From assembly GCF_022229005.1 (NCBI RefSeq), contig NZ_JAKKFD010000027.1, positions 92,175 through 156,174 on the forward strand: 64,000 nt of DNA, given 5' to 3'. Origin of the DNA: Micromonospora trifolii (GTDB taxonomy: Bacteria; Actinomycetota; Actinomycetes; Mycobacteriales; Micromonosporaceae). The notes under the pieces are model-generated. The model ran no database searches. It saw only the letters and a list, made by a program, of their open reading frames with translations, and had not been told where the DNA came from. A program made the translations under genes and the position numbers. Below are positions 27,853 to 37,557 of the stretch, piece after piece; position 1 is the stretch's first letter, and each line of letters opens with the position of its first letter.

Positions 27853-28413
27853 GTGAGCGCTTTGCTGGAGCGGGTTCGGGCGGCGCAGTACGCGGTCACG
27901 CGCATCAGTGCGGCCCCGCTGCTTGTTCGGGCCGGGATCTTCGTCATCGTGTTTGCCGGGTTCGTCCTGGCGTTCCCCGCGGAGGTGCTTTCCGGCCGGC
28001 CGATCCTCTTCCTGGCGGTGGCCGCCCTGTTGCCCGCGATCGGGCCGCGCAAGGTCTGGGCGACCTTCACGGCGTTGGTCACGGTCGGCGGCTGGCTGTT
28101 CGCCACCGACGGGTACGGCCGTCCGGTCGCCCTCTGGCGGCTGCTCGCCGTCGCGGCCCTGCTCTATCTGGGGCACACCCTCTGTGCGCTCGCCGCGTTG
28201 TTGCCCTACGACGCCGTGGTGGACCCCGAGTTGATCACCCGTTGGTTGGTGCGGTCGGCCGCCGTGCTGTTGGGTGCCGCCGTGCTCGGCGTGCTGTTGT
28301 TGCAGGCGGCGGGGACGGGTGGAGGTGCCGGATACCAGTGGGTGACGGTGCTGGGGCTGCTGGTGGCGGTGGGGTTGGCAGCGTTGCTGGGCTGGCTGCT
28401 GCGACGCCGGTGA
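27853..28413 (+). CDS. Multi-pass membrane protein of the MoxR operon
   Basis: Encodes 186 residues with about five hydrophobic segments (roughly 24-44, 51-64, 68-85, 94-115 and 131-180). No family is recognised. It starts at GTG with GAAAGG 9 nt upstream. Co-directional and separated only by the repeat from the DUF58 gene, it probably belongs to the same operon and may be the membrane partner. Confidence 0.65.
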   Translation: MSALLERVRAAQYAVTRISAAPLLVRAGIFVIVFAGFVLAFPAEVLSGRPILFLAVAALLPAIGPRKVWATFTALVTVGGWLFATDGYGRPVALWRLLAVAALLYLGHTLCALAALLPYDAVVDPELITRWLVRSAAVLLGAAVLGVLLLQAAGTGGGAGYQWVTVLGLLVAVGLAALLGWLLRRR

Positions 28414-28503
28414 CCACAGCGAAGTGAGGGTTACGCAGGTCACATGGGTTGTGCTCCGTCACAGATGGGGGGCGCGAGCGGGATTACCTGAGCCGGCCGG
28501 GGA

Positions 28504-29847
28504 ATGATAGACAACGTGAATCCGAAGCGGATCCTTGTGGTTGGTGCCGGGCACGTCGGTCTGTACGCGGCCCTGCGCCTGTCGAAGAAGCTCAGCTCCC
28601 GTGAGGCTGAGGTCATGGTGGTTGACCCCCAACCCCACATGACCTATCAGCCGTTCCTGCCCGAGGCGGCGGCGGGCAACATCTCCCCGCGGCACTCTGT
28701 GGTGCCGCTGCGGCGGGAGTTGCGCCGGTGCAAGATGGTGGCCGGCACGGTCACGCGGATCGAGCACGACCGCAAGGTGGCCACTGTGCAGCCGATCAGC
28801 GGCCCGGCCCGGGAGATCACCTACGACCACGTGATCGTGGCCCCGGGTTCGGTTTCCCGCACCCTGCCGATTCCCGGCCTGCACGAGCAGGGCATCGGGT
28901 TCAAGACCATCGGCGAGGCGATCTACCTGCGCAACCACGTGCTGGATCGGCTCGACGTGGCGGCTGCCACGCCGGATCCGGACGTCCGCCGTTCGGCGCT
29001 GACCTTCACCTTCGTCGGCGGTGGGTACGCCGGCATCGAGGCGCTCGCCGAGATGGAGGACATGGCTCGCGACGCCCTGCGGTACTACCCGGAGCTCAAG
29101 CAGGACGAGGTCCGCTGGGTGCTGGTCGAGGCCACCCAGCGGGTGCTGCCCGAGGTTGACCGGGACATGGGTGCGTACACCGTGCAGCAGCTGATGAAGC
29201 GGAACATGGACATCCGGCTGGACACCCGCCTGGAGTCCTGCGTCGACGGGGTGGTCAAGCTCTCCGACGGTGACAGCTTCCGCTCCGACACGATCGTCTG
29301 GACGGCCGGTGTGAAGCCGTCGCCGATGCTGGACTCGACGGACTTCCCGCGTGACGATCGCCGCCGGATCACCTGCCTGCCCACGCTCCAGGTGGTCGAC
29401 GGCGACCGGGTGCTCGAGGGTGCCTGGAGCGCTGGCGACTGTGCCGCCGTACCGGACCTGACCAAGGAGCCGGGCAACTTCTGCTCGCCGAGCGCTCAGC
29501 ACGCGGTGCGCCAGGCCGCCCGGATGGCCGACAACATCACGGCCGTGATCCGGGGTCGTGAGCCGGTGAACTACAAGCACAAGCACGTCGGCAGCGTGGC
29601 GAGCCTCGGCCTGCACAAGGGCGTGGCCCAGGTCTACGGGATCAAGATGACCGGTTGGCCGGCCTGGGTGATGCACCGGACGTACCACATGAGCCGGATT
29701 CCGTCGTTCAACCGGAAGGTCCGCGTGGTGGTGGACTGGTCCCTCGCGTTCTTCCTTAAGCGTGAGGTGGTCGCCCTGGGTCAGCTGCACGACCCGCGTG
29801 AGGAGTTCGTGGAGGCCTCCCAGCCGGTAGGCGCGCCCCGCGTCTGA
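28504..29847 (+). CDS. ndh: Type II NADH dehydrogenase (NAD(P)/FAD-dependent oxidoreductase)
   Basis: Encodes 447 residues. The FAD-binding motif GAGHVGLYAAL is close to the N terminus, the NAD-binding motif GGGYAGIEALAE about residue 178, and WTAGVKPS plus WSAGDCAAVPD about 280-315 are typical of NDH-2. A C-terminal amphipathic or hydrophobic helix region would hold it at the membrane, passing electrons from NADH to menaquinone without pumping protons. The ATG at 28504 is reported; a GTG at 28516 is an alternative and neither has a strong ribosome binding site. NDH-2 is the functional reading, but related oxidoreductases share these motifs. Confidence 0.85.
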   Translation: MIDNVNPKRILVVGAGHVGLYAALRLSKKLSSREAEVMVVDPQPHMTYQPFLPEAAAGNISPRHSVVPLRRELRRCKMVAGTVTRIEHDRKVATVQPISGPAREITYDHVIVAPGSVSRTLPIPGLHEQGIGFKTIGEAIYLRNHVLDRLDVAAATPDPDVRRSALTFTFVGGGYAGIEALAEMEDMARDALRYYPELKQDEVRWVLVEATQRVLPEVDRDMGAYTVQQLMKRNMDIRLDTRLESCVDGVVKLSDGDSFRSDTIVWTAGVKPSPMLDSTDFPRDDRRRITCLPTLQVVDGDRVLEGAWSAGDCAAVPDLTKEPGNFCSPSAQHAVRQAARMADNITAVIRGREPVNYKHKHVGSVASLGLHKGVAQVYGIKMTGWPAWVMHRTYHMSRIPSFNRKVRVVVDWSLAFFLKREVVALGQLHDPREEFVEASQPVGAPRV

Positions 29848-29863
29848 CCAGAACCGACGCTGA

Positions 29864-29945
29864 CCCCGTCGATCTTGCACTTCCGGATGCCGTGATGCGC
29901 CTTCTGGTGCGTCTTGTCCGGACACAAAGTGCAAGATCGGCGGGG
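29864..29945. repeat. Palindrome of the GATCTTGCACTT family, copy 1
   Basis: Positions 29864-29882 pair with 29927-29945 (19 pairs, one of them G-T), and the loop contains a further TCCGGA pairing. The core CGATCTTGCACTT is shared with the copies at 39388 and 55981. It lies between the convergent ndh and membrane-protein genes; on the plus strand it is followed by GGTTTTG, so it can terminate ndh. Confidence 0.75.
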
Positions 29946-29956
29946 TTTTGGTTGCT

Positions 29957-31816
29957 CTAGACCCGCCACGTCCAGGCGTCGGCGATGCGGGTGGGTGGGC
30001 CGTAGAGCTGCTCCAGGGTCGCGCGCAGGGCTTCGGCGTGGGGGGCGTCGTCGGTCAACGCCACGCAGGAGGCGCCCCAGAAGTCCGCGTCGCGAACGGC
30101 CTGGCGGCGCTGCTCGTCGCCGATGGCCGGCTGGTCGCCGCGCCGGGCGACATCGGCCAGTAGCGCCGAGGTGGGCTGCTTGAAGGTGCCCATCGCCGCG
30201 GTGCCGCCCCTCCCGTACGGGCCGATGAAGAAGCCTTCCGGCAGCCCGAAACCGGCGTCGGCGGCGGTCGCCCAGCGCATCGGCCAGGGCTCCTTCGGGG
30301 TGGGCAGTGGCACCGGGACCAGCACCCCGCCCGGCGGTACGCACTGCCGCCAGTGGCCACCGGTGATGAATTCCGGCACGGCGGGTCGTCCGGCGGTGGG
30401 CAGGGGCGTCGGAAAGATCGGCAGCAGCGCCACACCGACGGCCAGGGGCACCAGGCGTCGTGCCGGACCGGAGCTGCGCAGGGCCCGGTCGACAGCGAGC
30501 ACCAGCAGCGTCGCGACGATCGGCAGCAACGCCAGCGCGAACCGCATCGGCAACGCCCCGTCCACCACCGGCAGCCCTCCGATCAGGGCGTACGGACCGG
30601 GGATCGCCGTCCTGGTGCCGCCGAGCACCACCTCCGGGCCGAGCGACAGTGCCCCCATCACCAGGCCCGCCACGACGCACGCGAAGACCAGCCGGCGTCG
30701 CCCGGCCCAGATCGCGCAGACCGCGGCGACCAGCAGCAGTGGCCAGCCGAGGAAGGTGTTGTACTCGGCGGGGCCGGTGGTCAGCCGGGCGGATTCGCCG
30801 CTGCCAGCCACCGACAGTGGAGAGAGCGTCCACCAACTGCTCAGGTCGGCGGAGAAGTAGGCCGGGGTGAACATCCCGTCGGCGACCCCCTGTGGCCCGG
30901 CGAACTGGAACCACAGCGGATAGCCGAGCACCAGCAGGGCGAGCCCGGCGGCGATCGCCAACCCGCCGACGAACCCGGGGAGCGCCCGGCGGGCCAGGTC
31001 CCGGTCCGCCACGGCGTAGCTGATCGCCATCACCAGCAGTGTGATCGCGGCGAGGAAGAGCACCTCCTCGCCGATGAAGACCTGCGCGGTCACCGCGCCG
31101 GCCAGCCCCGCCGCGGAGGTGAGGAGTCGACGGCGGTCCGGGCCGGCGGCTCGGGTACGGCCTGCCTGCTCGGAGATGCCGGGCCCCGGGTCGGCCGCCC
31201 GCAGCAGCCGGACCACCAGCCAGACGATCACCGGCACCAGCCACTGTGCGGTCATGTGCAGGTGGCTGTTGCTCTGCGAGACGATGCCGGGTCCGAATCC
31301 GCACAGCCCGCCGCCGAGTGCGGCGGCCACCGGCCGGACGCGCAGCGTCCGGTGGAAGAGCAGGTACCAGGCGAGTGCGGTGCCGGCGAGGTTGGCGGCG
31401 GCGAGCAGCGCGAAGGTGACCGGGGCGCCCAGCAGCAGGGTGACCGGCGCGAAGAGGACGCCGAGGGCGATCACCGTGGTGTTGGCCATCAGGTTGACGC
31501 CGTCGGGGGCGTTGAGCCGGTCGGTGAGCAGGTCGAAGTCGCCGAGCAGCGCACGGGCGTCCACCGCCAGGAACCACTCGTAGAGGGCCTGGTCCTCCGG
31601 GTTGAGTGCCAGGATGCGGCCGCCCGGGTCGGGCCACAGCCCGTGGGTGAGCCAGCCGGCCAGCACCGCGAAGATCAGGGCGGCCATCAGGTCCGCCCGG
31701 TGTCGGCGGACGGCGGCCAGCAGCCGGGTGGCCCGGGGTCGGCGGTTGACCTGATCGGCGAGGCGGAATGCCTGCTCAGGGGCGGCGTCGGGGGCCGTGG
31801 GGGCTGCGCTGCTCAC
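29957..31816 (-). CDS. Large multi-pass membrane protein, glycosyltransferase-like
   Basis: Encodes 619 residues with about 11-12 hydrophobic segments and a C-terminal soluble part of about 120 residues. The first external loop ends in FDLLTDRLNAPDGVNLMANT, and the acidic patches in the early loops recall the GT-C class of polyprenyl-sugar-using glycosyltransferases, but no catalytic motif was verified. The GTG start is chosen because a TAGGGT element lies 7 nt upstream; the frame is open further upstream over the tRNA promoter region without support. Substrate unknown. Confidence 0.65.
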   Translation of the reverse strand: MSSAAPTAPDAAPEQAFRLADQVNRRPRATRLLAAVRRHRADLMAALIFAVLAGWLTHGLWPDPGGRILALNPEDQALYEWFLAVDARALLGDFDLLTDRLNAPDGVNLMANTTVIALGVLFAPVTLLLGAPVTFALLAAANLAGTALAWYLLFHRTLRVRPVAAALGGGLCGFGPGIVSQSNSHLHMTAQWLVPVIVWLVVRLLRAADPGPGISEQAGRTRAAGPDRRRLLTSAAGLAGAVTAQVFIGEEVLFLAAITLLVMAISYAVADRDLARRALPGFVGGLAIAAGLALLVLGYPLWFQFAGPQGVADGMFTPAYFSADLSSWWTLSPLSVAGSGESARLTTGPAEYNTFLGWPLLLVAAVCAIWAGRRRLVFACVVAGLVMGALSLGPEVVLGGTRTAIPGPYALIGGLPVVDGALPMRFALALLPIVATLLVLAVDRALRSSGPARRLVPLAVGVALLPIFPTPLPTAGRPAVPEFITGGHWRQCVPPGGVLVPVPLPTPKEPWPMRWATAADAGFGLPEGFFIGPYGRGGTAAMGTFKQPTSALLADVARRGDQPAIGDEQRRQAVRDADFWGASCVALTDDAPHAEALRATLEQLYGPPTRIADAWTWRV

Positions 31817-31823
31817 GGCATCG

Positions 31824-31829
31824 ACCCTA
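31824..31829 (-). promoter_or_regulatory. -10 element TAGGGT of the large membrane protein gene
   Basis: On the minus strand TAGGGT precedes the GTG start at 31816 by 7 nt. It is divergent from the tRNA promoter. Confidence 0.5.
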
Positions 31830-31917
31830 ATGTGGCCAGGCCGGCGGGGTACGCCGGGTCGCCGTAGACCGGCTACGGTGACACTGCACCAGGCGTGTCG
31901 GCGCGCCGGTGCCACTC

Positions 31918-31998
31918 GCCCGGGTGGTGGAAAGGCAGACACGGCCGCCTTAAAAGCGGCTGCCGAAAGGCGTGCGGGTTCGACCCCCGCCCCGGGCA
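31918..31998 (+). tRNA. bldA: tRNA-Leu, anticodon UAA (bldA type)
   Basis: Acceptor arms GCCCGGG (31918-31924) and CCCGGGC (31991-31997) pair fully, followed by discriminator A (31998). The anticodon stem GCCGC/GCGGC closes the loop CTTAAAA, so the anticodon is UAA and the tRNA reads UUA. The variable arm (TGCC GAAA GGC) is long as in tRNA-Leu, and the T arm contains GGTTCGACCCC. The genome gives CCG after the discriminator, so the CCA end must be added enzymatically. The mature sequence is very close to Streptomyces bldA, whose tRNA controls development and secondary metabolism. A TACGGT element (31874-31879) is a plausible -10. Confidence 0.92.
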
Positions 31999-32063
31999 CC
32001 GGTCGACTCACACATTCTCATTCGTGATCTCCAGGACTTGGCTCTGCCGTTTACTCTTGGAGG

Positions 32064-32077
32064 GCACGTTCACGTGC
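32064..32077. promoter_or_regulatory. Short inverted repeat ahead of the first Bax inhibitor gene
   Basis: GCACGT (32064-32069) and ACGTGC (32072-32077) are inverted copies with a 2-nt spacer, 28 bp before the start. A weak operator candidate. Confidence 0.25.
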
Positions 32078-32104
32078 AAACGACCCCCTGAGGGAGGCCA
32101 GACA

Positions 32105-32920
32105 GTGAAGACCTCGAACCCGGTGCTCGCCCGGCTCGGCCAAGCGGCCGAGCGGGAGCGCTCCGCCGGGTACGCCCCGGCCGGGCCGTACGGACAGCCC
32201 GGCATTCCCCAGCAGTACCCGTCCCAGGCCGACTACCCGGCCGCGCCGCCGACCGTGGCGCCGATGACCGTCGACGACGTGGTCGTCAAGACGGTCGCTC
32301 TGCTCGGCATTCTCGGCATCACCGCCGCGGCCGCCTGGGTGCTCGTGCCCGACGCGCTGGTCGGTACCGCCTGGATCGGCGCGGCGGTGGTCGGCCTGGT
32401 CCTCGGCTTGATCATCTCGTTCTCCCGGATGGCCAACCCGGCGCTCGTGATCGCGTACGCGGTCGTCGAGGGTGTCTTCGTCGGCATGGTCAGCAAGGCG
32501 TTCGAGACGGCCTACGACGGCATCGTGCTCCAGGCCGCCGCAGCCAGCTTCGGCATCTTCTTCCTGATGGCGATGCTCTACCGGGCGAAGGTCATCCGGG
32601 CCACCCCGGCCTTCGTCAAGGGCATGATCGCCGTCATGGTCGGCCTCTTCGCCGTCATGATGATCAACCTGGTGCTGGCGCTGTTCGGTGTCAACACCGG
32701 CCTGCGCGACGGCAGCCCGCTCGCCATCGGCTTCAGCCTGGTCTGCATCGTGGTCGCCTCGCTGAGCTTCGTGCTCAGCTTCAAGGAGATCGAGGACGGC
32801 GTCCGGATGGGCCTGCCCCAGCGCTACTCCTGGGTGGCCGCGTTCGGCATCCTGGTCAGCCTGGTCTGGCTCTACATCGAGATCCTGCGCCTGCTGAGCT
32901 ACTTCCAGGGCGACGACTGA
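32105..32920 (+). CDS. Bax inhibitor-1/YccA family membrane protein A
   Basis: Encodes 271 residues. The N-terminal ~55 residues are a soluble Pro/Tyr/Gln-rich tail, followed by seven hydrophobic segments of the BI-1/TMBIM fold (MTVDDVVVKTVALLGILG as the first). Actinobacterial members lack an established function; homologs are pH-dependent Ca2+ leak channels. The GTG start has GGGAGG 9 nt upstream. A gcacgt-tc-acgtgc inverted repeat (32064-32077) lies in the leader. A paralog follows 149 bp downstream. Confidence 0.85.
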   Translation: MKTSNPVLARLGQAAERERSAGYAPAGPYGQPGIPQQYPSQADYPAAPPTVAPMTVDDVVVKTVALLGILGITAAAAWVLVPDALVGTAWIGAAVVGLVLGLIISFSRMANPALVIAYAVVEGVFVGMVSKAFETAYDGIVLQAAAASFGIFFLMAMLYRAKVIRATPAFVKGMIAVMVGLFAVMMINLVLALFGVNTGLRDGSPLAIGFSLVCIVVASLSFVLSFKEIEDGVRMGLPQRYSWVAAFGILVSLVWLYIEILRLLSYFQGDD

Positions 32921-33069
32921 CCTCGTCCGCACTGCCGACCGGCGCCCGTCCCCACGCCAGTGGGGGCGGGCGCCGTCGTCCGCGCCGTTTGCCCGCCGCC
33001 GCCGGTCCGCCCGGGGCAGAGTGACGTCAAGGACACATGCCCTGGGGTACGCGGGCGAAGGAGGCGGCG

Positions 33070-33828
33070 GTGCGCAGCAACAACCCGGTGCTCAACCGGC
33101 TGGACGAGACCGGCCGGGTGGAGTCCCGGGTGCTCGGCGCCCGTGACGTCGAGCCGATGACCGTCGACGACGTGGTGGTCCGTACCGTCGGGTTGCTGCT
33201 GGTGACCGGCGTGGCCGCGGCGGTGTCCTGGGCGCTGATCCCCGACGCGGCGTGGCTGGGTGCCGCGCTGGCCGGCAGTGCACTCGCCTCGATCGCGCTG
33301 GTCCTGGTCATCTCGCTGCGGGGGATCACCAATCCGGTGCCGATCGTCGGCTACGCCATCCTCCAGGGGCTGCTGCTGGGGGTGGCGAGCCGCACCTTCG
33401 AGCAGGTCTATCCGGGCATCGTGGTGCAGGCGGTGGCCGGCACCTTCGGCGTCTTCCTCGGCATGGCGGCGCTCTACCGGGCCCGGGTGATCCGGGCGAC
33501 GCCCCGGCTGGCCCGCCTGGTGATCGGCACCCTGCTCGGCATCGCCGTGCTCAGCGTGGTCAACCTGGTGTCGTACCTGATCACCGGGCGGTCGGGCCTG
33601 GCGGTCTACAGCGTCAGCGGGGAGGTCGGCTGGCTGCCGTACGCCTTCTCGGTGGTGGCCATCATCGCCGGGGCGTTCAGCTTCATCCTCGACTTCGATC
33701 TCGTCGAGCGCTCGGTGCGCGACGGTCGAGCCCGTCGGTACGCGTGGCTGAGCGCGTTCGGCCTGCTCACCGGGTTGGTCTTCCTCTACTGGCAGTTGCT
33801 GCGGCTGCTCAGTTACCTGCGCCGCTGA
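33070..33828 (+). CDS. Bax inhibitor-1/YccA family membrane protein B
   Basis: Encodes 252 residues, paralogous to the preceding protein: both start SNPVL/NNPVL, both contain MTVDDVV and RAxVIRATP and end LRLLSY. The seven-helix core is retained but the Pro-rich N-terminal tail is missing. Alignment of the two N termini and AAGGAGG 5-6 nt upstream decide for the GTG at 33070 over an ATG at 33037. The tandem pair arose by gene duplication. Confidence 0.85.
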   Translation: MRSNNPVLNRLDETGRVESRVLGARDVEPMTVDDVVVRTVGLLLVTGVAAAVSWALIPDAAWLGAALAGSALASIALVLVISLRGITNPVPIVGYAILQGLLLGVASRTFEQVYPGIVVQAVAGTFGVFLGMAALYRARVIRATPRLARLVIGTLLGIAVLSVVNLVSYLITGRSGLAVYSVSGEVGWLPYAFSVVAIIAGAFSFILDFDLVERSVRDGRARRYAWLSAFGLLTGLVFLYWQLLRLLSYLRR

Positions 33829-33860
33829 CCGGCCCGACCCGGCGCGGTCGGTGTCGGCCG

Positions 33861-33866
33861 TAGACT
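33861..33866 (+). promoter_or_regulatory. -10 element TAGACT
   Basis: TAGACT is followed after 8 nt by the ATG of the small gene at 33875. Confidence 0.4.
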
Positions 33867-33874
33867 CGGCGGCG

Positions 33875-34195
33875 ATGAGCGCAGCGGAGTTGGACAAGAC
33901 CGTGCAGTTGCTGGTCCGTCAGATCGCGCACTGGCAGCAGCCCCGGTGGGCGGCGGCCGCGACCGCCGGCAACGTGTCCCGCGCCGACCTGGTGCACCGC
34001 CTGGTGCAGGAGATCGCCAACCTGGCCGCCGACGCCGAGGGGGAGCCCCGTCGGGTGGTGCCCCGCCTCGACAACGACCTGGCCCTACCCGATCAGCTGC
34101 GGGTGGTCACGGCGGACCTGCTGGCCGCCGACCCGGGGGCCGAGGCGCTGGCCCGGGCCGCCGCCGAAGTGACGGCGACCCGGAGCGCGCTCTGA
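33875..34195 (+). CDS. Small soluble protein of unknown function
   Basis: Encodes 106 residues, helical and charged, without signal peptide, membrane segment or cysteines (SAAELDKTVQLLVRQIAHW start). I do not recognise a family. It follows the Bax inhibitor pair but has its own -10 element (TAGACT) and probable leaderless start. Its stop lies 12 bp from the end of the convergent thiolase gene. Composition fits a small actinobacterial housekeeping protein. Confidence 0.6.
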   Translation: MSAAELDKTVQLLVRQIAHWQQPRWAAAATAGNVSRADLVHRLVQEIANLAADAEGEPRRVVPRLDNDLALPDQLRVVTADLLAADPGAEALARAAAEVTATRSAL

Positions 34196-34207
34196 GGGCA
34201 GCTCGGC

Positions 34208-35470
<1,263 letters not shown>

Positions 35471-35476
35471 GGACCA

Positions 35477-35482
35477 ACGTTA
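35477..35482 (-). promoter_or_regulatory. -10 element TAACGT of the thiolase gene
   Basis: On the minus strand TAACGT precedes the ATG at 35470 by 6 nt. Confidence 0.5.
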
Positions 35483-35545
35483 ACCCGCCGGTAACATGGC
35501 GCAGAAGCCGGCGCGGCGGGAAATGTCACCCTGGCCGGGGACGAT

Positions 35546-36358
35546 CTAGCGCCGGGTCGTGGCCGCCGCCGCGGCGACGATGGCGGGCAGCAGCGCGTGC
35601 GCCCACACGCGGTAGCCGTCGGCGGAGGGGTGGAAGCCGTCCTGGCAGAGCGTCCCCGCGTCGGCCCGGAACACCGGCCCGGTCTCGGTGGCCAGGTCGA
35701 CCACCGAGCCGCCCGCCTCCAGCACGGCAGTGGTCTGCGCGCGGGCCACCCGACGCCCGGACCAGCCGACCACCTGGCGCAGCGGAGGCGCGATCGCACG
35801 CACCGCGCCGAGGTCGGGGCAGGTGCCCACCACCACCTCGACGCGCGCCTCCCGCAGCCGGTGCACCGCAGCGCCGAGATAGGCCGCCGCGTCGGAGGGC
35901 CGGCGCAACCCGGTGGCGTCGTTCGCGCCGATCAGGATCAACGCCACGTCGGGCCGCTCACCGAGCAGGGCCCGGGCCACCTGGGTGGCGAGGTCCGTCG
36001 AGCGGGACCCGGAGACACCGACGCTGGACAGGTGCACCCGGCGGCCGGTCGGGCCCTCGGCGAGCAGGTTGGCCAACTGCCCTCCGATGGTGTCTTCCAG
36101 GCGGTCGACACCGACGCCCAGTGCCGACGAGTCGCCCAGCAGCACGAGTCGCAGCGGGGAAGCGCCCGCCCGGCCGATCGTGGCGCGCAGGGCCAGGCCC
36201 AGCTCCGGTTGGGCGTAGCGCCGGTGTCGGGCCACGAACGCCTCACCAGCGAGGACGGCGGCGCCCCCGACGGTGCCGGCGAACAGCGAGATCGCCGCCG
36301 CCCGACCCAGTCGGCCGGCGAGGCCGGAGATCACACTCCGCGCGCTGCGCTCGTTCAT
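35546..36358 (-). CDS. SGNH/GDSL hydrolase
   Basis: Encodes 270 residues. A hydrophobic segment (21-40) at the N terminus suggests export or anchoring. The SGNH blocks are all present: GDSSALG (Ser77), GAND (144-147), and the C-terminal DGFHPSADGY with Asp240 and His243. Such esterases act on lipids or acylated glycans. The start overlaps the stop of the paralog upstream by 4 nt (ATGA), so the two are co-translated. Confidence 0.85.
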   Translation of the reverse strand: MNERSARSVISGLAGRLGRAAAISLFAGTVGGAAVLAGEAFVARHRRYAQPELGLALRATIGRAGASPLRLVLLGDSSALGVGVDRLEDTIGGQLANLLAEGPTGRRVHLSSVGVSGSRSTDLATQVARALLGERPDVALILIGANDATGLRRPSDAAAYLGAAVHRLREARVEVVVGTCPDLGAVRAIAPPLRQVVGWSGRRVARAQTTAVLEAGGSVVDLATETGPVFRADAGTLCQDGFHPSADGYRVWAHALLPAIVAAAAATTRR

Positions 36359-37407
36359 GCCAGTCCCTCCACTGTCGAGGTGTCCGAGGCGGACCCGTGC
36401 TGCGGCACCGCGCCGACACCGAAGAACGCCCGTCGGCGCAGCTGCGCCCACCGGCCGGCCGGCCCTCGGTCGCGGCCCCGGACCTGGACGCCGCTGACCT
36501 CCGTGCCGGCGTGCCGAGCCGCCTCCTGCGCTGCCTTCGGCAGCGACCGTACGCCGTCGCCGCGCGTCGGTGTGGCCCGTCGTTCCGGGGTCGCGCCGAG
36601 GGCGGAGAGCATCGTCGGTAGGAGCGCGGCAGCGGCCATCGCGTACCCCTCGGCGGAGGGATGGAACCGGTCCCAGGCGAACATCCGGGTCGGCTCGGCC
36701 GCGAACCGGGGGCCGAGCAGGTCACCGAGGGAGACCGTCCAGCCGCCCGCCTCGACCACGGCCACCGTCTGGGCGGCCGCGAGCTGGCGGCTCCAGCGGT
36801 GCGCCAGCCAGCGCAGAGGCGGCTGGATCGGGCGGATCGCGCCCAGGTCGGGGCAGGTGCCGACGACCACCTCGCACCCCGCGTCGCGCAGGGTGTGCAC
36901 CGCCTCGACCAGGTAGCGCACCGCCAGCCCGCGCGGGGTGCGGTTGGTGATGTCGTTGCCGCCGATGAGGATCACCGCGATGTCGGGTCGGCACTCCAGC
37001 GCAGCCTCCACCTGGTGGCGCAGCGCCGCCGAGATGGCGCCGACCACCGCGAAGCGGTGCAACTGCACGGGCCGGTGCAGTCGACGGGACAGGCCGGTGG
37101 CGAGCAGCGCCCCGGGTGTCTCCCGACGGCGGTGCACCCCGTAGCCGGCCGCCGACGAGTCACCGAGCACGACCATGGTGAGCGCCGGACCGGGGAACTT
37201 CGCGCCGTACATCCCGTCGCAGCGGGGCGGCGGCGCCTCCGCCATCGGGATGGTCCGGCGGGCCTGGCGGGCCTGGCCAACCAGCACCCCGCCGGTCGCC
37301 ACCGCGGCCGCCGCGGTGGCGCCGGTGCCGATGGCGGCCAGCCGGACGAGCCGCCGGGCCTGCCGCCAGCGCTCACCACCGGGTACGACGGAATGTGCCA
37401 CCCCCAT
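36355..37407 (-). CDS. SGNH/GDSL hydrolase with C-terminal extension
   Basis: Encodes 350 residues with a hydrophobic segment at 24-44 and the blocks GDSSAAG (Ser84), GGND (149-152) and DRFHPSAEGY (Asp246, His249). It is a paralog of the next gene (VVVGTCPDLGA is shared) with a basic ~85-residue C-terminal tail. The ATG is leaderless, TAATGT lying 6 nt upstream. The tail may be a cytoplasmic or binding segment; substrate unknown. Confidence 0.85.
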   Translation of the reverse strand: MGVAHSVVPGGERWRQARRLVRLAAIGTGATAAAAVATGGVLVGQARQARRTIPMAEAPPPRCDGMYGAKFPGPALTMVVLGDSSAAGYGVHRRRETPGALLATGLSRRLHRPVQLHRFAVVGAISAALRHQVEAALECRPDIAVILIGGNDITNRTPRGLAVRYLVEAVHTLRDAGCEVVVGTCPDLGAIRPIQPPLRWLAHRWSRQLAAAQTVAVVEAGGWTVSLGDLLGPRFAAEPTRMFAWDRFHPSAEGYAMAAAALLPTMLSALGATPERRATPTRGDGVRSLPKAAQEAARHAGTEVSGVQVRGRDRGPAGRWAQLRRRAFFGVGAVPQHGSASDTSTVEGLA

Positions 37408-37413
37408 ACCGCG

Positions 37414-37419
37414 ACATTA
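37414..37419 (-). promoter_or_regulatory. -10 element TAATGT of the SGNH pair
   Basis: On the minus strand TAATGT precedes the ATG at 37407 by 6 nt. Confidence 0.5.
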
Positions 37420-37557
37420 TCGCGCTGGCCCGACACACCGCTGTCGTCGTGACGGCACCCGGGTGCCTGGAAACCGACGCGACGGGGTACCTGGGCGGGA
37501 GAGGCCGGCCGACTTGCGCCGACCCGCCACGCTGATCCGGCGGAGAGGAGCGCGACG

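Noticed and set aside
31895..32104. Upstream in-frame extension of the first Bax inhibitor gene across the tRNA
   Set aside because: It would translate the tRNA-Leu gene itself; the GTG at 32105 has a clean ribosome binding site and matches the paralog.
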